Positions 27,709 to 36,924 of a stretch of 64,000 nt of DNA are shown one piece after another (position 1 is the first letter of the stretch; every line of letters begins with the position of its first letter). Source of the DNA: CAVUOA01 sp963742955 (GTDB taxonomy: Bacteria > Bacteroidota > Ignavibacteria > Tepidaquicellales > OLB5). The notes beneath the pieces were generated by a model. It ran no database searches. It had not been told where the DNA came from and was given only the letters and a program-made list of their open reading frames with translations. Location of the stretch: positions 124,001 to 188,000 of the forward strand of contig CAVUOA010000009.1 in NCBI GenBank assembly GCA_963742955.1. The letters run 5' to 3'. Made by a program: the position numbers and the translations under genes.

Positions 27709-28995
27709 TTACTTATCGCATTCTCCCATAACGGGGTCAAGTCCGCCAATTATCGCAACAATATCCGAAATAAGGCAGCCTTTCATCATTAACGGTAGTG
27801 ATTGGATGTTACAGAATGACGGGGAGCGGATTTTCAGACGGAAAGGGTAACCGGTTCCATTGCTTATTATATAAAAACCGAGCTCACCCTTTGATGCTTC
27901 AATGGCAAAGTATGCTTCAGCTCCTTTTTCCGGAAGGTTGCCGAAATTAACTATCATGAAATCGCTTATAAGTTCTTCCATTTTAGAATACACTTTTTCT
28001 TTTTTGGGAAGAACCTGCTTTGAATTGTTCGAATCAATCGGTCCCTGCGGCAGTTTATCAAGGCACTGCAATATTATCTTTTTACTTTCATACATTTCTT
28101 TAACCCTAACATAATATCTGGCAAGAGTATCACCTTCGGTATGAACAGGTATTTCAAAATCAAGTTTATTGTAAACAAGATAAGGTTCATCTCTTCTTAA
28201 GTCTCTGTTGACTCCTGATGCTCTGAGGTTAGGACCCGTAAGTCCGATTGCAAGAGCATCTTCCTTGGAAATCGTACCAACATTTTCGCACCTGTTGATA
28301 AATATTTTATTTCTTTCAATTAAATTCCTGCAGTCTTTCAGGTTCGGTTCAAGTTCATTAAGAAACTTTTTTATCCCGGCAATAGCTTCATCTGATATAT
28401 CCAGGGAAAGTCCGCCTATTCTTGTGTATGAAGTCGTGAACCTTACACCGGTAAGTAAATCGAGAATATCAAGAATTTTTTCGCGTTCTCTGAACCCCCA
28501 TAAGAAAACTGTTAATGCTCCAACGTCCATAGCCATTGAGCCCATCCATACAAGGTGAGATGCCAGCCTTGCAAGTTCGCAGCATATAGTTCGGATGTAC
28601 TGGGCGCGGGGAGGAGCTTCTATTTTTATCAGCTTTTCTACTGCCATTGCATAGGCTACATTGTTGGCCAGGGGAGATAAATAATCGAGCCTGTCTGTGT
28701 GAGGAATGAACTCATGGTATGTCATATTTTCAGCAAGCTTTTCATATCCTCTGTGAAGATATCCTACATCAGGTATAATCTTTATTACAGTTTCCCCGTC
28801 AAGGCTGACAAGTAATCGTAACACACCATGCGTAGCCGGATGCTGGGGACCCATATTCAGGACAAGCTGGTTCTCCATAGCATCATCAAAATATGCCTTA
28901 ACATCTTCGGTTTCCAGCGCCTCAAGTATTTTAGACCGGCTGCCGTTCTGTTTATACTGGCTTGCGGATTCTATTATTCTGTTTTCCTTGTCCAT
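27709..28995 (-). CDS. nuoD: NADH-quinone oxidoreductase subunit D
   Basis: 428-residue 49-kDa-type subunit forming the quinone site with NuoB. Signature segments are GPQHPATHGVLRLL (with the quinone-contacting His), DVGYLHRGYEKLAE, PHTDRLDYLSP, LTGPNLRASGVNRDLRR, the acidic C-terminal IASKGELGFY-like stretch and IIGGLDPVMGECDK at the end. An N-terminal extension of about 40 residues precedes the conserved core. The start codon overlaps the nuoC stop by one base (TAATG), indicating translational coupling. Confidence 0.96.
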   Translation of the reverse strand: MDKENRIIESASQYKQNGSRSKILEALETEDVKAYFDDAMENQLVLNMGPQHPATHGVLRLLVSLDGETVIKIIPDVGYLHRGYEKLAENMTYHEFIPHTDRLDYLSPLANNVAYAMAVEKLIKIEAPPRAQYIRTICCELARLASHLVWMGSMAMDVGALTVFLWGFREREKILDILDLLTGVRFTTSYTRIGGLSLDISDEAIAGIKKFLNELEPNLKDCRNLIERNKIFINRCENVGTISKEDALAIGLTGPNLRASGVNRDLRRDEPYLVYNKLDFEIPVHTEGDTLARYYVRVKEMYESKKIILQCLDKLPQGPIDSNNSKQVLPKKEKVYSKMEELISDFMIVNFGNLPEKGAEAYFAIEASKGELGFYIISNGTGYPFRLKIRSPSFCNIQSLPLMMKGCLISDIVAIIGGLDPVMGECDK

Positions 28996-29480
28996 TATTT
29001 CTTAGGTAGTTCAACCGCACCCGGAATTCCCATCAACGGGTAATCTTTGCGAAGCGGATAATACTGAAATTCTTCCATCATGTAAATTCTTCTTAAATCA
29101 GGGTGGTTAACGAATTTTATACCCAGCATATCGTATTCTTCTCTCTCCAGCCAGTTTGCTGAAGGCCACACACTACATAATGATTCAACTTCCGGTTTCT
29201 TAGAATCAAGTCTAACTCTTAAAAATATTCTTGTTCTATGTTTGTTTGACCAGATATTATAAATGACTTCAAATCGGTTATTTTTAGTAAACCTGTCTAC
29301 TCCCACAATATCTATAAGCTGGTCAAATTCAGCTTCGGATTTCAATATCCCGGCAATTTTAATTAAATTTTGAGCGGTAAGCTCAAGGCAGTGATAATTT
29401 GTAATTTGAGAATATTCTAAACCGTCAGATTTATTAAAACCGGAAAGCTTTTCTTTTATAATATCTATAATTTCAGCCAT
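28995..29480 (-). CDS. nuoC: NADH-quinone oxidoreductase subunit C
   Basis: 161-residue 30-kDa-type subunit of complex I. The 30K signature WLEREEYDMLGIKFVNHPDL and the C-terminal YPLRKDYPLMG are present. It heads the minus-strand nuoCDEF run. No nuoA or nuoB lies upstream; instead there is a 100-bp gap with the terminator of the next gene. Confidence 0.94.
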   Translation of the reverse strand: MAEIIDIIKEKLSGFNKSDGLEYSQITNYHCLELTAQNLIKIAGILKSEAEFDQLIDIVGVDRFTKNNRFEVIYNIWSNKHRTRIFLRVRLDSKKPEVESLCSVWPSANWLEREEYDMLGIKFVNHPDLRRIYMMEEFQYYPLRKDYPLMGIPGAVELPKK

Positions 29481-29534
29481 AATTAGCCTTTAATTTACAA
29501 AAATAAATCTTTTTAAAAAAGGTTAAATAAAAAA

Positions 29535-29558
29535 GGGAAGATTATTGTTAATCTTCCC
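29535..29558 (-). terminator. Intrinsic terminator after the T9SS cargo gene
   Basis: A perfect 9-bp inverted repeat (GGGAAGATT, loop ATTGTT, AATCTTCCC). On the minus strand the stem is followed by a T-run (CCCTTTTTTATT), so it ends the transcript of the 29581-30399 gene just ahead of nuoC. Confidence 0.85.
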
Positions 29559-29580
29559 TTTAGAATGTTTTATTTAATAT

Positions 29581-30399
29581 TTATTTCATCAAGACCATCT
29601 TATTGGTGCTGATGTATTTATCTGTAATTATCCTGTAGAAGTAAACCCCGCTTGCATAATTACCCGCTTCCCAGGTCACTTCATAAGTGCCTGCATGAAG
29701 TTCCATATCAACCAATGTCTCGATTTCTTTTCCTAAAGCATCGTATACAATTACCTTGACATTAGAAGTTACCGGAACGTCATATTTTATTCTTGTTGAC
29801 GGGTTGAACGGGTTCGGGTAATTTTGGTACAGCTTGTAAGTCTTGGGTACTATTGTAGTAAGCTGAACATTTATGCCAATGGGTACACATCCCGAATCGT
29901 TTTTTGTCCATTGCGATGAATATGCTAAGCCGGTTAAGCTGTCGAATACTGCCGATATTGGAAGTATTGTATAGTTAACGCATGCATTAGCGTTTGTAAC
30001 ATCCCATCTTACACTTCCAAGAGTATATGTGCCCGGAGCGAAAGTATAGGAATTTCTCTGGTACAGGTTAAATATATTTAAGCTAATTGCGCTGTCATTA
30101 TGGATTGCAGTTGTTGTCATTGCAGCGTAATTGCTGTTATCAGATAAGTTTATATTTGCATTCGTTGCAGGATTATCTGCTTTAACCGTCATTGCACCGT
30201 CCGGAATAGTTGTGAAAGATATTCTGATGTTTGTAGGTCCTACTCTCCACTGCTGCCCTGAAAGTACTGTTGCCTTTACGTCATAAGCGAAGACCCCCTG
30301 GTCAAGCCTTGGGTTGATCAGTGAAAAATTTACCTTCACCTGCGATGAGATAGAACCTGCAAGGAACACTATTAATATTATTGAAAGTATTTTTTTCAT
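29581..30399 (-). CDS. Secreted protein with T9SS type A sorting domain
   Basis: 272 residues. A signal peptide (MKKILSIILIVFLAGSISS) leads to a beta-rich domain of about 160 residues (VKVNFSLINPRLDQGVFAYD and on), resembling cohesin-like or adhesin domains. The last 87 residues or so are a classical type IX secretion C-terminal sorting domain: KLYQNYPNPFNPSTRIKY, then VYDALGKEIETLVD, YEVTWEAGNYASGVYFYRI and the basic end NKMVLMK. The protein is therefore exported across the inner membrane by Sec and across the outer membrane by T9SS, and probably attached to the surface. It is the best direct evidence for a T9SS in this organism. Confidence 0.88.
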   Translation of the reverse strand: MKKILSIILIVFLAGSISSQVKVNFSLINPRLDQGVFAYDVKATVLSGQQWRVGPTNIRISFTTIPDGAMTVKADNPATNANINLSDNSNYAAMTTTAIHNDSAISLNIFNLYQRNSYTFAPGTYTLGSVRWDVTNANACVNYTILPISAVFDSLTGLAYSSQWTKNDSGCVPIGINVQLTTIVPKTYKLYQNYPNPFNPSTRIKYDVPVTSNVKVIVYDALGKEIETLVDMELHAGTYEVTWEAGNYASGVYFYRIITDKYISTNKMVLMK

Positions 30400-30436
30400 A
30401 ATTATATGTAATTAAAAATTTTTAAATTCATTTAAT

Positions 30437-32470
30437 TTATGGTCTTGCTTTACTCTTGAAGAAATTGGAATAGAGATAAGGCAAATCATACCCGTCAGCG
30501 TAATTATCACCGTTCAAGTCAGCGCCTACATATCCGTCAGTTCCGAACTGAGTTATAAATGCATCGTAATCCGAAGGGTCAACAAACCCGTCCTGGTTAA
30601 TATCACCGGCAATAAGTACCCAAACAGACCCAACCAGTTTCATATTACTCCCGTAAGCCTGAGTTGCTGCCGTTGTAAAGTCATAATTTACAGGGGTACC
30701 TGTTGAGAAGAATTGCGGCGAAGCGCTCCAGGTCTCCAGGTGATTTCTATGCCTGATTACAATATAGTAGTTGCCGTTCGGTGCACCCTGGAAGCTTACA
30801 GTTGCAGTTCCGGTACTCGAGAAATATGCATATGTGCTGTCCAGGAAATTATGAGAACCTGATGAAGCTGCAAGATATATTGTAGCTGTATCCTGTACTT
30901 CAGTTGAACCGTTATAAAATCCTTCGAGCAGGAATTTCAGGTTGCCTGTTAAAGTTTGAAGAGTTGTAAAGTTCCATACTGATGACCAGTTGCTTGTTCC
31001 ACCCGAATTTCTGGCGTTTACTCTCCAATAATAAACTGTATTTCCGTTTAACCTTCCCGGTGGAATTGTATATTGTGTGCTTGCCGTAATCTGGTTAACA
31101 ACCGGCGAATTAAATCCAGGGTTTGTTGAAACCATGACATTGTAGTCATCTGCACCTGGAGATGAATTCCATACTAATGTTGGGGTCAGGCTGATACCTG
31201 AGCTTCCGTTTGGGGGAGATACAAGTGTCGGCGGAGGCGGAGCCTGAGGTAAAGTTCTGAAATGCCATATGGTAGACCATGGACCTGTTCCGCCTGTGTT
31301 TGTCGCATTAACCCTCCAAAAATACCAAGTATCCGCCTGAAGCACTGCTGTTGTAACCTGGTATTGGGATAAATTTCCAACCTGATTAATTACAAGATTT
31401 ACAAATCCTGCATCAGTAGCTACCTGAACTCTGTAAGATGTAGCATTGGGTACATCATTCCAGTCAAGAAGCGGGAAGCGGCTGACGTCAGTTGAACTAT
31501 CTGGAGGAGCTGAAAGGAGCGGTGCTGCCGGAGGTCCTATTTGTGTTGTGAAATGAAATATTGTCGAGTAAATACCTTCACCTCCGGAATTCACGGAAGA
31601 TACATGCCAATAATATGTTTGATTTCCTCCCAATATTCCCGCTGGCACAGTATATGATGTCGGTGTAACCATAACATCGTGAATTGTATTTCCAAAACCT
31701 GCATCAGTTGCAATTTGGAGATGATATCCTGTTGCCCCGAAAACCGATGACCACTGCATCAAAGGTGTTAAAGAAACTCCGGTTGCGTTATTCGCCGGAA
31801 GCTGCAAATTCGGTGGCGGTGGCGGTGCGGGAACTGTCGAAAAGCTAAATACAGTTGACCAGTCACTTGTTCCTCCCGGATTTGTTGCTCTAACTCTCCA
31901 GTAATATCCTGTACCGTTTGCCAATTGCTGAGGCGGAGTTACAACATATTGTGTAGATGTTAGTCCCGGTACATCTATTGATGGAGGACTAAACGTTGGA
32001 CTTATTGCAACCTGAATTTGATATGTTTCAGCACCAGCAGAAGGAGACCACGAAAAAGTCGGAGTTACAGAAACCCCTGTAGCACCATTTGAAGGAGTGT
32101 TAAGCAGCGGCGGCGGCGGTGCGGTTACAGTTGTTGTGAACGAGAAATAACCGGACCATTGGGTGGTAGTACCTACTGCGGCGGCTCTCCAGAAATATGT
32201 CGTATTCGGCTGAAGCGCTTCATTAGGTAATATCTGATATTGCGATGTTGGTAAATTTGAATGGTCAATTACTATATTGACACCGAGCAGTACTTGAACA
32301 CGATAACTGGTTGCCCCCGATACATCAGTCCAGTCAAGTAATGGGGTAGTTGAAACCCCTGTTGCACCGTTTGGAGGTGCTAGTAAAGTTGGAGGCGAAA
32401 TCTGTGAAAAGCTTACGTTCGCTGAAAAGAACGAAAGCAATAATAATGCAGTAAATAATATTTTTTTCAT
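30437..32470 (-). CDS. Secreted multi-FN3 repeat protein with dockerin-like C-terminus
   Basis: 677 residues. Signal peptide MKKILFTALLLLSFFSANVS. Five tandem fibronectin type III-like repeats of about 100 residues follow, each opening with a variant of LLAPPNGATGVSTTPLLDW and containing a YYWRV motif and a WS-x-x-x-x-F-x-T close. After about residue 505 comes a beta domain. At the C-terminus two Ca-binding loops, GDINQDGFVDPSDYD and ADLNGDNYADGYDL, make a type I dockerin-like module. No YPNPFNP-type sorting domain is present, so how it crosses the outer membrane is unclear. It is probably a surface adhesin or polysaccharide-associated protein. It lies 38 bp upstream of the T9SS cargo gene on the same strand. 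Confidence 0.85.
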   Translation of the reverse strand: MKKILFTALLLLSFFSANVSFSQISPPTLLAPPNGATGVSTTPLLDWTDVSGATSYRVQVLLGVNIVIDHSNLPTSQYQILPNEALQPNTTYFWRAAAVGTTTQWSGYFSFTTTVTAPPPPLLNTPSNGATGVSVTPTFSWSPSAGAETYQIQVAISPTFSPPSIDVPGLTSTQYVVTPPQQLANGTGYYWRVRATNPGGTSDWSTVFSFSTVPAPPPPPNLQLPANNATGVSLTPLMQWSSVFGATGYHLQIATDAGFGNTIHDVMVTPTSYTVPAGILGGNQTYYWHVSSVNSGGEGIYSTIFHFTTQIGPPAAPLLSAPPDSSTDVSRFPLLDWNDVPNATSYRVQVATDAGFVNLVINQVGNLSQYQVTTAVLQADTWYFWRVNATNTGGTGPWSTIWHFRTLPQAPPPPTLVSPPNGSSGISLTPTLVWNSSPGADDYNVMVSTNPGFNSPVVNQITASTQYTIPPGRLNGNTVYYWRVNARNSGGTSNWSSVWNFTTLQTLTGNLKFLLEGFYNGSTEVQDTATIYLAASSGSHNFLDSTYAYFSSTGTATVSFQGAPNGNYYIVIRHRNHLETWSASPQFFSTGTPVNYDFTTAATQAYGSNMKLVGSVWVLIAGDINQDGFVDPSDYDAFITQFGTDGYVGADLNGDNYADGYDLPYLYSNFFKSKARP

Positions 32471-32901
32471 TGATTGCCCTTTTAAAAATATTTTGGAAAA
32501 AAATTTTCTTAAGTCAATTCTCGCCTGAAAGCTGGATTGGATTTTATTATGATGAAAGAACTTTTTGATGTTTTAACTTTTAAAATATAAATATTTAATC
32601 AGGATATTTCAATATATAAAAGATTACCAGACCTTAATATTGCAATTACGTAAAAAGGGTATATTTGTTTTTAAAATGCAATTTTTTTTCCTTTTTAACG
32701 CATTGATTTTAAGCGTCTTAATAGTTATTTAACTGTTTCCACTAAGAATGTGTAATACAGCTATTCAGGATTTATTAAAATCTCTCAAAAATATTTCTGC
32801 CGCATAACTATTGAAAATTTTAATTCAATATAATATTGAATGTTTTATATGAAAGTTTTTTCATTGAATCTCAAAACTTTAATAGGTTATATTAGTGGAT
32901 T
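32471..32901. other. AT-rich divergent intergenic region
   Basis: A 431-bp gene-free stretch between the leftward FN3 gene and rightward proS. It must hold both promoters. One match to the Bacteroidota -7 pattern TAnnTTTG occurs at 32660-32667 (TATATTTG) with a TTG 17 bases upstream, on the plus strand, but chance matches are expected in such AT-rich DNA. No gene, hairpin or repeat stands out. Confidence 0.4.
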
Positions 32902-34644
32902 ATGAGATTAAGTAAATTTTTTATACCAACGCTTAAGGAAGAACCTTCCGATGCGGTTATTCCTTCGCATAGGTTAATGATAAGGTCCGGTATGATACGT
33001 CAGCTTACTTCGGGTGTATATTCATACCTCCCGCTCGGATACAGGGTTTTCAAAAAAATAGAAAATATTGTCAGGGAAGAAATGAACGCTATCGGAGGAA
33101 ATGAATTTTATTTACCCGGACTTTCACCGATTGAATTATGGCATCAAACAGGGAGACTTGAAGACTACGGTGACGATATTTTCAGAATAAAAAACCGCGA
33201 GTTGGTTTTAGCGCCTACTCATGAAGAGGTTTTCACTTCTATTGCAAAACCGAATTTAGTTTCTTATAAAGACTTCCCGCAGATGTGGTATCAAATCCAG
33301 ACCAAGTTCCGTAATGAAGCGAGGCCCCGGGGGGGTGTTTTAAGAGGAAGACAATTTACAATGAAAGATGCGTATTCATTCGATTCGTCACCCGAAGGAC
33401 TCGATGCGTCTTATGCAAACCAGGACAAAGCATACAGGAATATTTGTAAAAGGTGCGGATTGAAATTTTTTGTTGTTACTGCATTCAGCGGTGCAATGGG
33501 TGGAAGCAATTCCGAGGAGTTTATGGTTGAAACCGAATCAGGTGAAGACAACGTAGTTTTGAGCGAAGACGGAAAGTATGCTTCTAATTTAGAAGTTGCT
33601 GTTTCATTTTCCGAAAAGGTTGAAAGGAAAAACACTGAACTTAAATATGAAGAACTGCATACACCTAATATAAAGACTATAGATGAACTGGCTGATTTCC
33701 TGGGTATAAATGATAAATCAAGACTTGCAAAGTCAAGGGTCTTTGTGAATGTTCGTAAATCGGATGATAAAAACTCAGCGGAATTTAAAAATGAAATTGT
33801 ACTTGTATTTGTATGCGGTGATGATGAAGTAAATGAATCTAAATTACAATCAATTTTTGGCTCCGGAATAAGACCGGCATATCCAGAAGAACTGTCTGAT
33901 ATTACAGGAGCTGACGCAGGTTCTATAGGTCCTATTGGATTCAAGAGCAAAGATGTAAGAATGATTGCAGATCTGCGCCTTCAGGATGCCGATGAGTTAA
34001 TCAGCGGTGCAAATAAAAATGATTACCATTACAGGAATATTGATTTCAAACGGGATGTCCCAGGAATGGAATATCATGATATAAGAACCGTTAAAGAGGG
34101 AGACTTAAGTGCCGATAAATCAAGTAAACTGAGGATAACAAAAGCAATTGAGGTAGGGCATATATTTAAGCTTGGTACCAAATATGCAGAGGCACTTGGA
34201 GCTAAATTTCTTGACCAGAACGGGAAAGAAAGAACAATTATCATGGGCAGCTATGGAATGGGAATAGAAAGAATGGCTGCAGCATATATAGAACAAAATT
34301 ATGATGAACATGGTATTATTTGGAGCGGTGAAATAGCCCCATTTCAGATACATTTAATTTGTGTTAACCCCAAGAATGAAACTGTGAAATTATCAGCAGA
34401 CAGACTTCATGAAAAATTAAGCTCAATCGGTTATGATGTGTTATATGATGACAGGCTGGATATCAGCCCCGGTTTCAAATTTAAAGATGCTGATTTAATA
34501 GGAGTGCCGCTGCAAGTGATTATTAGTGAGAAAAACATGAAAAATGATGAAATTGAGCTAAAAATAAGAAGAACTTCGGAACGTATTAAAATAAAATTCG
34601 GTGATATTGAGAATAGTCTTCCAAATATTATAAAAAAATTGTAA
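32902..34644 (+). CDS. proS: Proline--tRNA ligase, bacterial type with editing domain
   Basis: 580-residue class II synthetase. Opens MRLSKFFIPTLKEEP and contains motif 2 KFRNEARPRGGVLRGRQFTM, the TNAG-like APTHEEVFT segment, and motif 3 near MGSYGMGIERMAAAYIEQ. Between motifs 2 and 3 lies the YbaK-like INS domain (about 225-400) that hydrolyses Ala-tRNA-Pro in bacterial-type enzymes. The C-terminal anticodon-binding domain (IHLICVNPKNE to the end) is intact. There are no frameshifts, in contrast to valS and alaS. Confidence 0.96.
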   Translation: MRLSKFFIPTLKEEPSDAVIPSHRLMIRSGMIRQLTSGVYSYLPLGYRVFKKIENIVREEMNAIGGNEFYLPGLSPIELWHQTGRLEDYGDDIFRIKNRELVLAPTHEEVFTSIAKPNLVSYKDFPQMWYQIQTKFRNEARPRGGVLRGRQFTMKDAYSFDSSPEGLDASYANQDKAYRNICKRCGLKFFVVTAFSGAMGGSNSEEFMVETESGEDNVVLSEDGKYASNLEVAVSFSEKVERKNTELKYEELHTPNIKTIDELADFLGINDKSRLAKSRVFVNVRKSDDKNSAEFKNEIVLVFVCGDDEVNESKLQSIFGSGIRPAYPEELSDITGADAGSIGPIGFKSKDVRMIADLRLQDADELISGANKNDYHYRNIDFKRDVPGMEYHDIRTVKEGDLSADKSSKLRITKAIEVGHIFKLGTKYAEALGAKFLDQNGKERTIIMGSYGMGIERMAAAYIEQNYDEHGIIWSGEIAPFQIHLICVNPKNETVKLSADRLHEKLSSIGYDVLYDDRLDISPGFKFKDADLIGVPLQVIISEKNMKNDEIELKIRRTSERIKIKFGDIENSLPNIIKKL

Positions 34645-34738
34645 TTTCATTAAATTTTCAAAATCTTATCATACTTACCACTGGAAAGAGGAGTTATAGA
34701 GAGTACTTTTTACCATTCTAAAATTGGCTTGATATATT

Positions 34739-36313
34739 TTGGCCTTATCTTTAACTAAAAGACAATATTTTACATATATACTCTTAATATTGCTCACGGG
34801 TATTGTATTCGGGAGCGTTTCTCTTATGTATCCATATGGGAGAGACCAGGGAATATATGCATACGCCGGGAAACTGCTTCTTGAAGGGAAAATAGATTAT
34901 AAATATGTCTTTGACGTGAAGCCCCCGGGTGTTCATTTTATTTTTGCCTTTGCTCAGTTATTGTTTGGTACTTCGATGTTTTCGATGAGGGTGTTTGACA
35001 TACTATGGCAAAGTATAACAGGATTAATAATATTTTTAATAACATTCAGAGTTACATCATCAAAGCAGGCTGCCTATCTTTCTTCATTTCTCTACATATT
35101 TTTATATTACAGGCTTGACTACTGGCACACGCTTCAGGCAGACGGGTTTTTGAACTTACCTATGGCGATTTCAATGCTTCTGCTGATAAATCATGAGACC
35201 GGACGTCAAAAAATTAAATTGATGTTATCTGGATTTTTCTTTGGAATGGTTATACTGTTCAAATACACAATGATAATTTTTCTTCCTGCTGCCTTTTTAA
35301 TTCTGTTGTTAACCGGAGAAAATGAATTTGGGGGGAAGATTAAAGATACGGTCTATTATATTTCGGGATTTGTATTAATAAACCTGGTAACCATAGGGCT
35401 TTACTTATTTACAGGGGCATTAAATGAATTTCTTGATGTTCAGTTTATCCAGACGCCTTTTTATGCGAAAATAGGGTATGAAACAGAATCTATAAGCTTT
35501 ATTATAGCAAATGTTATAAGGTTGTTTTTCGGCTCAGCATATTCTCCTTTAATTTTCCTTTCTGCTGTTGCTTTTGTTTACCTGCTTGTTAAGAAAAAAT
35601 TGAATCCCGGGTTGATTTTAATTTTTACATGGTTATTAAGTTCTATTATGGGATTAATTATACAATGGAAATTTTTTTATTACCATTTTCTTGTAATTAT
35701 ACCATCTATCGCAATTGGCTCAATGATATTTTTCTCAACATTCAGAAGTCTCTTTGGTGAGAGAAGGCAGGCAGCTTTAGGTAAATCAATTTATTTGGTT
35801 TTAATTGCAGTCATTATATTTGCATTTAGACCATATAAGGATAACTACTCTGACTTATTTAACTTTGCATCCGGCAAAACATCTCTTGAGCAGGTATACA
35901 TTAAAAAAGGTTTTACATCAGATTCTGCATTTATGATTGGCAAAACATTTAACGCTGTTAGTTATGTGAAGAATAATACAAATGAAAATGACTATATATT
36001 TGTTTGGGGATTTGACCCTCTTGTATATTATTTATCGGGCAGAGAATGCGTTTCAAGGTTCATTTATGATTTTCCTTTATATTGGAAGGGCGGGAATGCA
36101 AAGTACAGGGAAGAGTTTATGGAAAATTTAAAAGAAAATAATCCAAAGCTAATACTTATATCACAGCGTGACCCGTTATATTATATATCGGGCTATGATG
36201 AAGACTCGAAATTTATGCTTAAGAAATTTCCGGAATTCAACGAATTTATTGAATCTAAATATGGTTTTCAATCTCAAATTGATAACTTCTATTTTTACAA
36301 GTTGAATAACTGA
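34739..36313 (+). CDS. PMT/ArnT-like GT-C membrane glycosyltransferase
   Basis: 524 residues. An N-terminal helix leads to the first periplasmic loop with the GT-C acidic motif YGRDQGIYAYAGKLLLEG and KPPGVHFIF, typical of the dolichyl-phosphate-mannose mannosyltransferase-like superfamily. About ten more helices follow, then a small soluble domain (after about 410) with NDYIFVWGFDPLVYYLSGR. It probably transfers a sugar from a polyprenyl phosphate to a lipid or protein acceptor. A polyprenol-phosphate mannose synthase that could supply its donor is encoded at 55865. TTG start at 34739; maf follows after 11 bp. Confidence 0.8.
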   Translation: MALSLTKRQYFTYILLILLTGIVFGSVSLMYPYGRDQGIYAYAGKLLLEGKIDYKYVFDVKPPGVHFIFAFAQLLFGTSMFSMRVFDILWQSITGLIIFLITFRVTSSKQAAYLSSFLYIFLYYRLDYWHTLQADGFLNLPMAISMLLLINHETGRQKIKLMLSGFFFGMVILFKYTMIIFLPAAFLILLLTGENEFGGKIKDTVYYISGFVLINLVTIGLYLFTGALNEFLDVQFIQTPFYAKIGYETESISFIIANVIRLFFGSAYSPLIFLSAVAFVYLLVKKKLNPGLILIFTWLLSSIMGLIIQWKFFYYHFLVIIPSIAIGSMIFFSTFRSLFGERRQAALGKSIYLVLIAVIIFAFRPYKDNYSDLFNFASGKTSLEQVYIKKGFTSDSAFMIGKTFNAVSYVKNNTNENDYIFVWGFDPLVYYLSGRECVSRFIYDFPLYWKGGNAKYREEFMENLKENNPKLILISQRDPLYYISGYDEDSKFMLKKFPEFNEFIESKYGFQSQIDNFYFYKLNN

Positions 36314-36324
36314 ATTAGTCAGAA

Positions 36325-36924
36325 ATGAACGATAATAAACGTATAATACTAGCTTCTTCTTCACCCAGACGCAAATATTTACTGGGGATGCTTCTAAGCA
36401 ATTTTGGATTGAAGTTTGATATAATACCTGCTAATATTAAAGAATGTATTCCTGCAAAAGTCAGAAATTATGCAGGATTAGTGAAAAAACTGGCATTTGA
36501 AAAGGCATCATATACTGCATTAAACCATAAGGGTATTATCCTGGGTGCTGATACTATAGTTGTGTTAAAAAATGAAGTTCTGGGAAAACCTGAGACAACA
36601 GGGGAAGCAGTAAAAATGCTTAAAATGCTTAGCGGGAAGCAGCATAAGGTTTATACGGGAATAGCAATTATTAATAATTTGTCCGGTAAAGAGTTCGTCG
36701 ATTACGAAATGACACGAGTTAGTTTCAGGAAACTTGAAGTAAATGAAATAAATTATTATATAAAAACCTCACCCCCGTTAGATAAAGCCGGTGCTTACGG
36801 TATTCAGGATGATTTTGGCAGTACGTTTGTCGAAAAAATTGAAGGTGATTATTTTAACGTAGTAGGTCTTCCGGTTGTAAAAACTTATTTGGGATTAAAA
36901 AAGATTTTGAAAATAAAGCTGTAA
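36325..36924 (+). CDS. maf: Maf-family nucleotide pyrophosphatase
   Basis: 199 residues. Opens with the Maf signature IILASSSPRRKYLLGML and has the catalytic region GADTIVVLKNEVLGKP plus KAGAYGIQDDFG. Maf proteins hydrolyse non-canonical or canonical NTPs (dTTP/UTP or m7GTP subtypes) to monophosphates. The subtype cannot be decided with certainty here. The stop codon abuts the TTG of the next gene. Confidence 0.93.
   Translation: MNDNKRIILASSSPRRKYLLGMLLSNFGLKFDIIPANIKECIPAKVRNYAGLVKKLAFEKASYTALNHKGIILGADTIVVLKNEVLGKPETTGEAVKMLKMLSGKQHKVYTGIAIINNLSGKEFVDYEMTRVSFRKLEVNEINYYIKTSPPLDKAGAYGIQDDFGSTFVEKIEGDYFNVVGLPVVKTYLGLKKILKIKL

Noticed and set aside
32660..32667. TATATTTG as a firm Bacteroidota -7 promoter box for proS
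   Set aside because: It fits the pattern TAnnTTTG but lies about 235 bp from the start codon in very AT-rich DNA, so a chance match is likely; mentioned only in the intergenic entry.
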